Positions 50,992-59,768 of a stretch of DNA of 59,933 nt are shown here, one piece after another (position 1 is the first letter of the stretch; every line of letters starts with the position of its first letter). The stretch lies in contig CAYYQD010000004.1 in NCBI GenBank assembly GCA_964473735.1, forward strand, positions 1 through 59,933, in the 5' to 3' direction. The stretch comes from JAADCS01 sp964473735 (lineage in GTDB: Bacteria; Hydrothermota; Hydrothermia; LBFQ01). The notes under the pieces are model-generated. The model did no database searches. It saw only the letters and a program-made list of their open reading frames with translations, and was not told the origin of the DNA. The position numbers and the translations under genes are program-made.

Positions 50992-51890
50992 GGTTTGATA
51001 GAACCGTAGGTCAGGAAGTCGCCAAGAGGGTACTGGGTAGGTTGTCGGATTACGGGAACCTCCCCACCCTCATGCTCGTGGGACCCGAGGGGGTGGGCAA
51101 GGCGACCCTCGCTTACGAGTTCGTTGAGCTCTTAGCGGAGGGGAAGGGGTTAGGTCAGAAGGTCAGGAGCCTGACCTGTCAGGACCTCGTATTCCTCTCC
51201 CCTGTCCCTCCGGTACCGGGTAAGCCGAGACCCGACGACTTCTACGACACCCGGGCGACCATAGGGATAAACCGAATACGCTCCGTTAAGGGAGAGGTGG
51301 TGAAGCCCCCGGTAGCCCTTGACAGGAGGGTAGTGGTTATAATGAACGTGGAGAACGCCACGGTTGAAGCCCAGAACTCCATGCTGAAGCTCCTTGAGGA
51401 GGGATGGAGACGCACCCTCTTCCTCCTCATCGTATCCAACCCCCACAGGGTACTACCCACCATCAGGTCTCGTGCCCTTAAGGTACGGCTATCTCCCCTG
51501 CCCTATTCCGACTTCGTGAAGGTGGTGGGGAAGGAGGACCCCATCCTGTACGAAGCCTCTGGCCACAGCCCGGGGGTAGCCCTCCGGATACTCTCAAAGG
51601 TCAGGGATTACCGTACGGTAATAAAGACGTGGAAGGAGTACGCTCTGGGCAGCAAGGTGGCCACCCACTCCCTCCTTGAGGCCCTTGATAACGGGGGGAT
51701 TCTGGTGCTGAGACTCGGATACTACGCCCTAAGAGAGCTCTACAGAGACGGCGCAATAACCCACCGGAGGTTCAAAAGGATGTACGAGGCCATAAGGGAC
51801 ACCGAGGAGGGATACCGCAGGTACCTACCGTCCCCCTTCCTTCACCTTCTATCGGTATGGACCCCGGAGTACTCAACGGTTGAGCCTTAG
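50988..51890 (+). CDS. holB: DNA polymerase III delta' subunit-like clamp-loader ATPase
   Basis: 300 residues. P-loop VGPEGVGKATLA, then VVVIMNVENATVEAQNSMLKLLEE and LFLLIVSNPHRVLPTIRSRALKVRL fit the delta'/gamma family (sensor 1 and SRC-like SRA). The zinc-binding Cys cluster of DnaX is absent and only one Cys follows the P-loop, which favours delta'. It helps load the sliding clamp. Convergent with the SDR gene; the stops share four bases. Confidence 0.8.
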   Translation: MRFDRTVGQEVAKRVLGRLSDYGNLPTLMLVGPEGVGKATLAYEFVELLAEGKGLGQKVRSLTCQDLVFLSPVPPVPGKPRPDDFYDTRATIGINRIRSVKGEVVKPPVALDRRVVVIMNVENATVEAQNSMLKLLEEGWRRTLFLLIVSNPHRVLPTIRSRALKVRLSPLPYSDFVKVVGKEDPILYEASGHSPGVALRILSKVRDYRTVIKTWKEYALGSKVATHSLLEALDNGGILVLRLGYYALRELYRDGAITHRRFKRMYEAIRDTEEGYRRYLPSPFLHLLSVWTPEYSTVEP

Positions 51891-52627
51891 CGGAGGTTCA
51901 ACCTCTTAAAGATGGGCTCGGGTATGGCCCTGATGATCCCCATTATCACACCCCAGTACCACGGGGTATAGACGACGTCCCCTCCCCTCTCCATGGCCCT
52001 GACGATGTCCCGGGCGACCCTCTCCGGCTTAGAGACCAACCGTTTCGGCAGGTTGAGGTGGGCGGTCATGGGGGTATCCACGAAGCCCGGCTTAATAGTA
52101 ATTACCCGTATTCCCTTCCGAAAGAGCCGATTTCGTAGTCCGCTTAAGTATATGCTCAAACCCCCCTTGGCACTCCCGTAAGGGAAGTTGCTTCCCCTAC
52201 CCCTGTCCCCGGCGACGGAGGATATGGCGGCTATTACGCCCTTACCCCTTTCCTCCATGTACGGCACGATGTGCGTCAGGATGGAGACCGCTCCCAAGTA
52301 GTTTATCTCAACTATCTTACGGGCTTCGTTGAAGTCCCTCACGGCTCTCTCCTGATCCCCCAGGTACCCGAAGGCTATGAGGACCCGGTCTATCTCCCCC
52401 ATCCTCTCAAGGACACGCCCCACGAAGGGGCCGTGGGAGTCGTAATCCGTCGCATCAAAGCGGTCCGCGTAGGCTTTTACCCCGTACTTTATCTTAAGAT
52501 GTGAGGCAAAACGCTCCGTCTCCTCGTAATTCCTGCTCGCCAGATAGAGAGTGTCCCCCCTTTGCGCTAAGATCTCCGCCACCGCCCGGGCTATGGCGGA
52601 GTTGGAGCCGAGTATGAGGGTCTTCAT
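51887..52627 (-). CDS. Short-chain dehydrogenase/reductase
   Basis: 246 residues. LGSNSAIARAVAEIL nucleotide loop, NYLGAVSILTH, SSVAGDRGRG, and catalytic Tyr/Lys in FPYGSAKGGL. The frame is open further upstream to 52735, but TAAAAT (52635-52640) ends 7 bases before ATG 52627, which fixes the start. The order resembles SDRs that act on decaprenyl-phosphoryl-ribose-like keto sugars, yet the substrate is not proven. Confidence 0.83.
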   Translation of the reverse strand: MKTLILGSNSAIARAVAEILAQRGDTLYLASRNYEETERFASHLKIKYGVKAYADRFDATDYDSHGPFVGRVLERMGEIDRVLIAFGYLGDQERAVRDFNEARKIVEINYLGAVSILTHIVPYMEERGKGVIAAISSVAGDRGRGSNFPYGSAKGGLSIYLSGLRNRLFRKGIRVITIKPGFVDTPMTAHLNLPKRLVSKPERVARDIVRAMERGGDVVYTPWYWGVIMGIIRAIPEPIFKRLNLR

Positions 52628-52634
52628 GGTTGGG

Positions 52635-52640
52635 ATTTTA
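52635..52640 (-). promoter_or_regulatory. -10 box, leaderless
   Basis: TAAAAT, 7 bases before ATG 52627; decides the SDR start. Confidence 0.65.
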
Positions 52641-52714
52641 AGCCGGTGAGATTGCGGGTGCGTTTTCCTAAAACTCTGTACGCCTACGCTCCACCACGTG
52701 GAGGCCTTCCCACG

Positions 52715-52720
52715 TATAAT
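52715..52720 (+). promoter_or_regulatory. -10 box, leaderless
   Basis: TATAAT, 9 bases before ATG 52730; decides the aminotransferase start. Confidence 0.65.
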
Positions 52721-52729
52721 CTTCGGATT

Positions 52730-53809
52730 ATGCATAAAAAGCTGTTCCTGCCGGGGCCGGTTGAGGTGTTGGATGAGGTTTTAAAACAACAGGCGCGCCC
52801 GCTCATAGGACACAGGAGTAAGGAGTTCTCCCAGCTCTACGAAGGTGTCGTAGAGAAGCTCAAGAGGCTCTTCAACACGGAGTATTACGCCTTCGTCTTC
52901 ACGTCTTCGGGGACGGGGGTGCTGGAGGGCTTCATAAGGAACTTCGTCAGGAAGAGGGTTCTCATACCGGTGAACGGCTCCTTCTCAAAGAGGTGGGTTG
53001 AGGCTGCGCACCTGAACGGTAAAGAGGTAAAGGCTCTGGAGTTTGAGTGGGGTAAGGCCGTCCGCCCGGACGTGGTGGCAGAAGAGCTGAAGAGGGGAGA
53101 GTACGACGCCCTGATGGTGGTGCATAACGAGTCCTCAACGGGACTGACCAACCCCCTTAAAGAGATAGCCGAAGCGGTCCGGGGTGTATCGCCCGACACC
53201 TTGGTTCTGGTGGACGCTGTCAGCGGCATGCTGGGGGTACCCCTTGAGCTGGAGGGATGGGGTGTGGATGCCGTAGCGGCGAGCGTTCAGAAGGCCTTCG
53301 GCCTCCCACCCGGTATAGCAGTGGCCTACGTCAGCCCCCGGGCGATGGAGAGGTCTAAAGGGATTGAGAACCGTGGTATGTACTTCAACTTTGAGAGGAT
53401 GCTGGACTACTACAACAAGAAGCGCCAGACTCCGTTCACCCCTAACGTATCCCTCATGTACGCCCTTGATTACCAGCTGGACCGTATCCTCGCCGAGGGT
53501 ATGGAGAACCGGTACGAGAGACACCGGAGGATGGCCGAGATGACCCAGAGGTGGGCCCTTGAGAGGTTTGACATGTTCCCGGAGAGGGGGTACTGGTCCC
53601 GTACCATAACCTGCGTTAAGAACACCCGCGGGATACCCGTGGCCGAGCTCATAGAGGAGCTGGGGAGACGGGGGTACGCCATAGCCAACGGGTACGGCCC
53701 TCTTAAGGAGAAGACCTTCCGCATAGGCCACATGGGGGACCTGACCGAAGGGGACCTCGCCGACCTCTTAGCCACCATGGACGAGGTCATCAAGGAGAGG
53801 GGGTGGTAG
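52730..53809 (+). CDS. Class V aminotransferase (alanine-glyoxylate/serine-pyruvate type)
   Basis: 359 residues from ATG 52730; the frame opens earlier at 52646 but TATAAT (52715-52720) ends 9 bases upstream of 52730. LPGPVEVLDEVLKQQARPLIGHRSKEF, FTSSGTGVLEGF, VDAVSGMLGVPLE and the PLP lysine in SVQKAFGLPPG match the small class V group (AGT, SPT, some phosphoserine aminotransferases). Substrate uncertain. It overlaps lpxD by 7 bases. Confidence 0.85.
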   Translation: MHKKLFLPGPVEVLDEVLKQQARPLIGHRSKEFSQLYEGVVEKLKRLFNTEYYAFVFTSSGTGVLEGFIRNFVRKRVLIPVNGSFSKRWVEAAHLNGKEVKALEFEWGKAVRPDVVAEELKRGEYDALMVVHNESSTGLTNPLKEIAEAVRGVSPDTLVLVDAVSGMLGVPLELEGWGVDAVAASVQKAFGLPPGIAVAYVSPRAMERSKGIENRGMYFNFERMLDYYNKKRQTPFTPNVSLMYALDYQLDRILAEGMENRYERHRRMAEMTQRWALERFDMFPERGYWSRTITCVKNTRGIPVAELIEELGRRGYAIANGYGPLKEKTFRIGHMGDLTEGDLADLLATMDEVIKERGW

Positions 53810-54813
53810 TGCGTCTGCCGAAGGCCTCGGAGATAGCGGAGGTGGTTGGGGGAGAGCTGGTAGGAGACGGGGAGTTCGCGCCCGATGGAATAGCCGAGTC
53901 CAAAGAGGCGGGCCCTAAAGACCTTACCGTATGGGACGGCAAGTCCCCCATATCGGAGGACGTGGGTGTAGTAATAGGGGTGAAGGAGCCCCCGGTCAGG
54001 TACAGGGCCTTCATCAGGGTAGGGGACTACAGGGAGGCTTTGGCCCGCCTCCTCTCTCACTTTGAGCCACCCCATCCCTTTGAGGGCGTGAGCCCGGCCG
54101 CCTTCGTTGAGGAGGGGGCCCGTATAGAGGAGGGGGCCGCCGTTGGACCCTTCGCCTACGTCTCCAGAGGCGCCGTCGTTGGCAGAGGGGCCGTAATCTA
54201 TCCCTTCGCGTACATCGGTCCGGAGGCGCGGATAGGGGAGGGTACGGTGGTGTATCCCTTCGCCTACGTCGGTTGGGGTGTGGAGGTCGGCAAGGGTTGC
54301 CTCATCCACCCCGGAGCCGTCATCGGGGCGGAGGGATTCGGCTTCGTCCCCTCCGAACGGGGCTGGATCCGGATCCCGCAGATAGGGAGGGTGCGGATAG
54401 GGAACGGGGTGCGGATAGGGGCGAACGCGACCGTAGATAGGGCCACCTTCTCCGAAACGGTCATCGGTGAGGGGAGCAAGATAGACAACCTGGTCCAGAT
54501 AGCCCACAACGTCCGCATAGGGAAGCACACGGTCATAGCCGCCCAGACGGGTATAGCGGGAGGGACCCGTATAGGATCCGGTGTGATATTCGGGGGGCAG
54601 GTGGGAGTGGCGGATCACGTGGAGGTGGGGGAAGGGGTAGTGGCGGCGGCCGGGTCCGGTATAAGCGGGAGCGTGCCACCGGGTAGGGTGCTGGCCGGGA
54701 AGATACCGGCGCGGGATAGGGGCAGGTTCAACCGGAGCGCCGTACTCTTCTACAGGCTCCCCGAGATATACGCACGCTTGCTGGAGCTTGAGAGGAAGCT
54801 GAAGGATAAATAG
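53803..54813 (+). CDS. lpxD: UDP-3-O-acylglucosamine N-acyltransferase
   Basis: 336 residues. N-terminal uridine-binding domain, then left-handed beta-helix hexapeptides from ~residue 105, with catalytic His in QIAHNVRIGKHTVIAAQ and GGQVGVADHVEVG. It adds the second acyl chain in lipid A synthesis, implying an LPS-type outer membrane. GTG start inside the aminotransferase end; a second GTG at 53809 is possible. Confidence 0.92.
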   Translation: MVVRLPKASEIAEVVGGELVGDGEFAPDGIAESKEAGPKDLTVWDGKSPISEDVGVVIGVKEPPVRYRAFIRVGDYREALARLLSHFEPPHPFEGVSPAAFVEEGARIEEGAAVGPFAYVSRGAVVGRGAVIYPFAYIGPEARIGEGTVVYPFAYVGWGVEVGKGCLIHPGAVIGAEGFGFVPSERGWIRIPQIGRVRIGNGVRIGANATVDRATFSETVIGEGSKIDNLVQIAHNVRIGKHTVIAAQTGIAGGTRIGSGVIFGGQVGVADHVEVGEGVVAAAGSGISGSVPPGRVLAGKIPARDRGRFNRSAVLFYRLPEIYARLLELERKLKDK

Positions 54814-54843
54814 GCCCGGGTTGTAGAGGGTCGGTCTCCATCT

Positions 54844-54849
54844 TAAAAT
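54844..54849 (+). promoter_or_regulatory. -10 box, leaderless
   Basis: TAAAAT, 8 bases before the GlmU-like ATG. Confidence 0.6.
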
Positions 54850-54857
54850 ACCTTCCC

Positions 54858-55787
54858 ATGCCCTCAAACCTCTACGCCGTGATACTGGCCGGGGGAAGGT
54901 CCCGGAGGATAAAGTCCAGGGTCCCAAAGGTCTTCCACAGGGTATCCGGCAGGATGATGATAGAGTGGGTGATAGAGAGTACTATGGATCTGGGCCCGCG
55001 GAAGGTGGTGGTTGTCGGGAACTCCTCCAACCACACCCTCTTACGGGAGATAGCCTCACGGTACCCCAACGTATCCGTCATAGTGCAGGAGGTTCCCAGA
55101 GGTACGGGGGACGCGGTCCGGTACGCCGAAGGTGAGGTGCCAGAGGACTCTCTCCTCTACGTTGGGAGCGGAGACGCCCCCCTGATCCGCGGAAGCACCT
55201 TAAAGGAGATGTACCGCAAGATAACCTCCACGGGTGCGGACGCCGTGATACTGACGGCCGAGGTGCCGGACCCTTCAGGATACGGTAGGGTGATCCGGGA
55301 GGGGGACAGGTTCGTACGTATAGTGGAGGACAGGGACGCTACGGAGGAGGAACGTAGGATAAGGGAGGTAAACGCCGGATTCTATATGTTCCGTGCCGGT
55401 CCCCTATTTGAGGCCTTGAGGGGGCTCTCACCGGACAACGCCCAGGGGGAGTACTACCTTACGGACGTCTTCAACTTCATGGATAAGGTGGTGGTTCATA
55501 GGACGGAGGAGTACGAGGAGATCTTAGGCGTAAATACCCGTAGACAGCTGGCGAAGGTGGAGGAGATAATGCAGAGGAGGATACGTGGGAGGTGGATGGA
55601 CGAGGGGGTGACCTTCGTCTTGCCGGAGACCGTGTACGTTGAGTACTCCGTCCGCATAGGGCGGGACACGGTCATATACCCCAACGTTGCCCTGTTAGGG
55701 AATACGGAGATAGGGGAGGAGTGCGTGATAGGGCCCGGTCGCGTCCTCAGGGACGAAAAGGTGCCGGATGGGACGGTTCTCCTATGA
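54858..55787 (+). CDS. GlmU-like UDP-GlcNAc pyrophosphorylase with short beta-helix
   Basis: 309 residues. ILAGGRSRRIKSRVPKVFHRVSG, EVPRGTGDAVRYA, YVGSGDAPLI and REVNAGFYMF give the uridyltransferase domain of GlmU. The C-terminal part has only a few hexapeptide coils (RIGRDTVIYPNV) and stops before the acetyltransferase active site, so it lacks ~140 residues of a full GlmU. Predicted to make a UDP-sugar only; acetylation must come from elsewhere. TAAAAT (54844-54849) ends 8 bases before the ATG. Confidence 0.8.
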   Translation: MPSNLYAVILAGGRSRRIKSRVPKVFHRVSGRMMIEWVIESTMDLGPRKVVVVGNSSNHTLLREIASRYPNVSVIVQEVPRGTGDAVRYAEGEVPEDSLLYVGSGDAPLIRGSTLKEMYRKITSTGADAVILTAEVPDPSGYGRVIREGDRFVRIVEDRDATEEERRIREVNAGFYMFRAGPLFEALRGLSPDNAQGEYYLTDVFNFMDKVVVHRTEEYEEILGVNTRRQLAKVEEIMQRRIRGRWMDEGVTFVLPETVYVEYSVRIGRDTVIYPNVALLGNTEIGEECVIGPGRVLRDEKVPDGTVLL

Positions 55788-56560
55788 TAAATCTGGTCGG
55801 AATACCCTTTGAGACGGAGGCGAACTTCTTAAGGGGAGCGGCATTAGGGCCGGCTCACATCAGGTGGCACGCGTGGGGAATAGATCCGTACAGTCCCCTA
55901 CAGAAGGCCAAATCTCCGCCTTACAACGACTCAGGAGACCTATGGACGGACTTTGACCTCCCCCCAAAGGAAAGGCTGGAGCGCATAACCGTACGGATAA
56001 AGTCCCTCTTCGCCAGACACGACCCCAAGCGGGCACCCTACCTGTTCTTGGGTGGAGACCACACCGTGACGTGGGCCACGGCACGGGCCCTCAGGGACTG
56101 GATAGGTGAGTTTGCCATCCTGCATCTTGACGCCCACCTTGACCGCTGGGACGATTACGGAGGGAAGTTCTCCCACGCGACGGTCATGAGGAGGCTTGAG
56201 GAAGAGGGTTTCGTCGTGGGCACCTTCGGGTACAGGACGGTGGGGGAGCAGGAGTACGTTCCCCGATACGGGAGTATGTACGACCTCTCCGGCGCTCTGG
56301 ACTTCGTAGATAAGTACGGTAGGGTGTTCCTATCCCTTGACGTGGACGTTCTGGACCCTTCGGAGTTCCCCTGCGTGAGCAACCCGGAACCCATGGGTGT
56401 CAGGTTTCCCGGCCTCTTAAAACTACTCTACTCCCTCAAAGGTAGGTTGGTGGGGGCGGAGATGGTGGAGTATCTCCCCACGCTGGATCACTCTCACAGG
56501 TGCGGTAGCGTGGCCGCCGTACTCTTCAGGGAGATGTCCGTGCTCTTAAGCGGAAGGTAG
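55784..56560 (+). CDS. Arginase/agmatinase family hydrolase
   Basis: 258 residues from ATG 55784, which overlaps the GlmU-like stop (ATGA). LGGDHTVTWA, LHLDAHLDRWDD, LSLDVDVLDPS and AEMVEYLP carry the His and Asp ligands of the Mn2 site. It probably hydrolyses agmatine to putrescine and urea, which fits MtnP salvage of a polyamine by-product at 28.3 kb, but arginase or another ureohydrolase cannot be excluded. Confidence 0.85.
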   Translation: MINLVGIPFETEANFLRGAALGPAHIRWHAWGIDPYSPLQKAKSPPYNDSGDLWTDFDLPPKERLERITVRIKSLFARHDPKRAPYLFLGGDHTVTWATARALRDWIGEFAILHLDAHLDRWDDYGGKFSHATVMRRLEEEGFVVGTFGYRTVGEQEYVPRYGSMYDLSGALDFVDKYGRVFLSLDVDVLDPSEFPCVSNPEPMGVRFPGLLKLLYSLKGRLVGAEMVEYLPTLDHSHRCGSVAAVLFREMSVLLSGR

Positions 56561-56578
56561 ATGGCGGTGGTGCGGCGT

Positions 56579-56584
56579 TAGAAT
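56579..56584 (+). promoter_or_regulatory. -10 box, leaderless
   Basis: TAGAAT, 7 bases before frr. Confidence 0.6.
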
Positions 56585-56591
56585 ATACACT

Positions 56592-57146
56592 ATGAACGAG
56601 ATTTACAGGAAGATGGAAGACTCCATGAAGCGGGCCGTGGAGTACCTCAAGAGGGAGCTATCCCGTATCCAGATAGGCAGACCTAACCCGGCCATCCTTG
56701 ATGGCGTAAAGGTGGATTACTACGGTCAGAAGGTGCCCCTGCGTCAGATAGCAGGGATAAATCCTTCACAGGAGGGTGCCCTGATAGTGCAGCCCTGGGA
56801 TCCCTCCGCCATAGGAAACATAGAGGTCGCCATACGGGCGGCCAACCTGGGGCTGAATCCCATCCGTGAGGGAAAGGTGCTTAAGATACCCATCCCCAAA
56901 CCCTCGGAGGAGCGCCGCAAGGAGCTCGTGAAACTCGCCCGCCAGCTCGCGGAGGAGACCCGGATACACATCCGGAACGCTCGGAGGGACGCCATAGAGC
57001 AGGTGCGCGAGATGGAGAAGGCCAAAGAGATCACGGAGGACGACCGTTTTCGCGCCGAGAAGGAGATACAGAAGATAACGGACAAGTACATAGAGCAAGT
57101 GAACGATATACTCAGGAAGAAGGAAAAGGAAATACTTGAAGACTAA
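56592..57146 (+). CDS. frr: Ribosome recycling factor
   Basis: 184 residues. ELSRIQIGRPNPAILDGVKVDYYGQKVPL, GALIVQPWDPS, and the helical hairpin LVKLARQLAEETRIHIRNARRDAIEQ are diagnostic. It splits the post-termination ribosome with EF-G. TAGAAT (56579-56584) ends 7 bases before the ATG. frr-uppS-cdsA is the common bacterial order. Confidence 0.97.
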   Translation: MNEIYRKMEDSMKRAVEYLKRELSRIQIGRPNPAILDGVKVDYYGQKVPLRQIAGINPSQEGALIVQPWDPSAIGNIEVAIRAANLGLNPIREGKVLKIPIPKPSEERRKELVKLARQLAEETRIHIRNARRDAIEQVREMEKAKEITEDDRFRAEKEIQKITDKYIEQVNDILRKKEKEILED

Positions 57147-57825
57147 GGTTCCCACACACGTCGGCATCATAATGGATGGCAACGGTCGGTGGGCCCAGAG
57201 GAGGGGCCTGCCGCGGGTTATGGGACACAAGGTGGGGGTGGAGTCCGTAAGGTCCGTGATAAGGGCGGCCAAAAAGGCCGGTGTAAAGTACCTGACGCTT
57301 TACACCTTCTCCTCCGAAAACTGGCAGCGACCCGCCGAAGAGGTGGGAGCCCTGATGTACATGCTTAAGGTACTACTGAAACGTGAGATAAAGAACCTGA
57401 ACCACCTCGGCGTTCAGGTCAGGGCCATAGGGGAGCTCCATCTCCTTCCACCCGACGTGCGCAGTGTCCTTGACTACGCCATAAGGGAAACGGCAGAGAA
57501 CCGGGACCTGATCCTGACCTTAGCCCTATCCTACGGGGGGAGAAGGGAGATAGTCTCGGCCGTAAACCGTGCCATCCGTTCCGGGGTAAAGGAGGTGGAC
57601 GAGGAGGGCTTTCGGGCTTTCCTGTACGACCCCGACCTCCCCGACGTGGACCTGATAATAAGGACGGCAGGGGAGTACAGACTGTCCAACTTCCTGCTGT
57701 GGCAGTCGGCCTACGCCGAGCTGTACTTCACGGAGACGCTGTGGCCTGACTTCCGTGAGGAGGACTTCTTCAGGGCGCTTGAAAGCTACTCAAAGAGGGT
57801 GAGGAAGTTTGGGAAGGTTCTCTGA
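57136..57825 (+). CDS. uppS: Isoprenyl (undecaprenyl) diphosphate synthase
   Basis: 229 residues. GIIMDGNGRWAQRRGL, GHKVGVESV, TLYTFSSENWQRP and DLIIRTAGEYRLSNFLLWQSAYAELYF are the cis-prenyltransferase conserved regions. It makes the C55 carrier used by MraY. RTAGEYRLSNF has Tyr where RTSGEqRLSNF is usual. TTG start inside the end of frr. Confidence 0.94.
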   Translation: MKTKVPTHVGIIMDGNGRWAQRRGLPRVMGHKVGVESVRSVIRAAKKAGVKYLTLYTFSSENWQRPAEEVGALMYMLKVLLKREIKNLNHLGVQVRAIGELHLLPPDVRSVLDYAIRETAENRDLILTLALSYGGRREIVSAVNRAIRSGVKEVDEEGFRAFLYDPDLPDVDLIIRTAGEYRLSNFLLWQSAYAELYFTETLWPDFREEDFFRALESYSKRVRKFGKVL

Positions 57826-58573
57826 CCTCCTCCCCCGCGTAATCGTGGCGGTTGTCCTGATAGGTATCCTCGGGGTCGCCCTGTACTTTGGAGGATGGGC
57901 TTTCCGTATCGTGGCCTACCTCGCGGTGCTTCTGGTCTATTACGAGCTCTACAGACTCTTAGCCTTTAAGTTCAGCCTCCTGAGCTTCCTGGCCGGGGCC
58001 GTGGCCATATCCGCCGCTTTCTGGACGGAGAACGTGGCCCTTACGGTCGTACTTCTGGCGATCTTCGGTCTGGCCAACTACCTTATGGGGTTCTCTGTCA
58101 AGGAGGCCTTCATGCTCATATCCGTCGCTATCTTTATCCTGATCCCGGCCTACGTGGCCGTGAAGCTGAGGGACGAGTCCCTGTGGCTCTTGATTTACGT
58201 AATGGTGTGCAACTGGTCCGCCGACACCTTCGCGTACTTCTCCGGCAAGCTATTCGGAAAGCACAGGGTGTTCCCGCAGATAAGCCGTGGGAAGACCCTT
58301 GAGGGGTACGTGGGGGCCGTAGTGGGTAGCGCCCTCGTAGGAGGCGTGTTGGGATACTTCCTCCATTACAACCCCTTCGTCTCCACCATCGTAGGGGCCT
58401 ACATAGGTATCTTCGCCCAGATAGGGGACCTCGTAGAGTCCGCCCTAAAGCGGGAGAAAGGTGTAAAGGACTCCGGAAGGCTACTGCCCGGACACGGGGG
58501 ACTTCTGGATAGGGTGGATAGCCTCCTTCTCTCCCTCCCAGCCTTCTGGGTCGTGAAGGACCTGTTCTTCTAA
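57809..58573 (+). CDS. cdsA: Phosphatidate cytidylyltransferase
   Basis: 254 residues, about seven membrane helices. NWSADTFAYFSGKLFGKH, SRGKTLEGYVG and the signature LLPGHGGLLDRVDSLL show CDP-diacylglycerol synthase. TTG start overlapping uppS. The stop shares four bases with the convergent gene. Confidence 0.93.
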   Translation: MGRFSDLLPRVIVAVVLIGILGVALYFGGWAFRIVAYLAVLLVYYELYRLLAFKFSLLSFLAGAVAISAAFWTENVALTVVLLAIFGLANYLMGFSVKEAFMLISVAIFILIPAYVAVKLRDESLWLLIYVMVCNWSADTFAYFSGKLFGKHRVFPQISRGKTLEGYVGAVVGSALVGGVLGYFLHYNPFVSTIVGAYIGIFAQIGDLVESALKREKGVKDSGRLLPGHGGLLDRVDSLLLSLPAFWVVKDLFF

Positions 58574-59655
58574 CGTACGAACAGCCTGTATATCAGGTAG
58601 GAGGTGCCAACGTCAAGGCCTATCTGTACTAAGGGTATAAAGCTCCCGTAGGGCCGGGGATCCTTCTCAAACAGAATAAGAGGAGCATAAGCGGCCCAGT
58701 ACGCCATGGCAGGTACGACGGAGTACAGGACGCCGGCCATTGTAGGTACGTGGTGCTTCCTTATGAGCATGTAGGATACTCCGGCCCCTAAGATGCCACC
58801 CACTATCTGGCTCGCCCCTCCCAACCTGTTCATGGTGGGGTTGTCGGGGTAGTAGTACCCCTGTGTTAGAACGGCAAAGTACTTATCCCTCTCCCTCTCC
58901 CATCTGTCCTGAGACCAGAAGGTCTGAAGGTAAGCCGTGCGCAGAACGTTGCCGAAGACCAACGACCCTTTAGATATGTTGGCAGACAGGAAGAGGGCGT
59001 CCCCCGCCGTATAACCCTCCCATCCGGCCGTGGATATGAAACCTCCGAGGGCGGAGGATACGGAGATGACGGGAAGGAGGGTAAAATCAAACTTCAGCTC
59101 GCTGTACGAGGGAGCCCCTGTGGAATCGTAGCGCACGTAATCCCCGAGTAACGTTCGTTTTAACTGGTAGTAGTAGTACAGGCTCTGAAAAGCGAACAAC
59201 GTCTTCGTCACGTAAGCCCCCTCCGACGCCCGGGAGTTCTGGGAGTACGCGAGACCTGCAGCGTTGAGGATCAGGCTCGTGGTTAGAGGGATACCGGGCG
59301 TTGCCCATTCGGGGAGACGTACATCGTAGGATATTAGGGAGTTCTCTATAAGGTACCCCCACAGTAATCCGTCCACTCCCCCCGTGAAGGAGGCTATGGC
59401 TCCGGGAGATTTTACTCCCACCTTCATAGAGTAGGCCGCAGAAGCGGCCATGCACATCAACGGGGTAGCCGATCCCACGCACATTCCCACCTTCCAATCC
59501 CATACACTTCCGACGAAGGCCCCTCCGAGCCACGAGTACGCGCAGCAGCCCAGTACCGTCTGCCCTGCGACGAAGCCAACGCGTTCAATAGCTTCATCCC
59601 GCTTGAACTCCTTAACCGTGTCCGAACTGCTTACGGCCAGTAATACTACCATCAT
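58570..59655 (-). CDS. Unrecognised Gly/Ala/Tyr-rich membrane protein
   Basis: 361 residues, not recognised. Short hydrophobic start (MMVVLLAVSS), then many moderately hydrophobic segments with Gly-Gly and aromatic residues (GGFISTAGWEGYTAGDALFLSANISKG). The mix does not settle between polytopic inner-membrane helices and an outer-membrane protein. DUF5683-like proteins have a similar flavour, but the PGWGQ motif is missing. TAAAAT (59663-59668) ends 7 bases before the ATG. Confidence 0.55.
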   Translation of the reverse strand: MMVVLLAVSSSDTVKEFKRDEAIERVGFVAGQTVLGCCAYSWLGGAFVGSVWDWKVGMCVGSATPLMCMAASAAYSMKVGVKSPGAIASFTGGVDGLLWGYLIENSLISYDVRLPEWATPGIPLTTSLILNAAGLAYSQNSRASEGAYVTKTLFAFQSLYYYYQLKRTLLGDYVRYDSTGAPSYSELKFDFTLLPVISVSSALGGFISTAGWEGYTAGDALFLSANISKGSLVFGNVLRTAYLQTFWSQDRWERERDKYFAVLTQGYYYPDNPTMNRLGGASQIVGGILGAGVSYMLIRKHHVPTMAGVLYSVVPAMAYWAAYAPLILFEKDPRPYGSFIPLVQIGLDVGTSYLIYRLFVR

Positions 59656-59662
59656 AGATAAG

Positions 59663-59668
59663 ATTTTA
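59663..59668 (-). promoter_or_regulatory. -10 box, leaderless
   Basis: TAAAAT, 7 bases before ATG 59655. Confidence 0.6.
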
Positions 59669-59768
59669 GGGTGGAAGTGGGGATAGGTTATACGTTTTCG
59701 CTGCTTAAGTTGGCCACAGTGTTGCTATGCCGGAATGGGGGAGAGGATACAGGCCCCAAATGAGGGAT

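Noticed and set aside
52646..52729. N-terminal extension of the aminotransferase
   Set aside because: It precedes the TATAAT at 52715-52720 and shows no homology; ATG 52730 begins with the family start LPGPVEV.
53470..54927. 485-codon minus-strand frame
   Set aside because: Antisense to the aminotransferase and lpxD; Pro/Tyr/His-rich composition is that of a shadow of a GC-rich coding strand.
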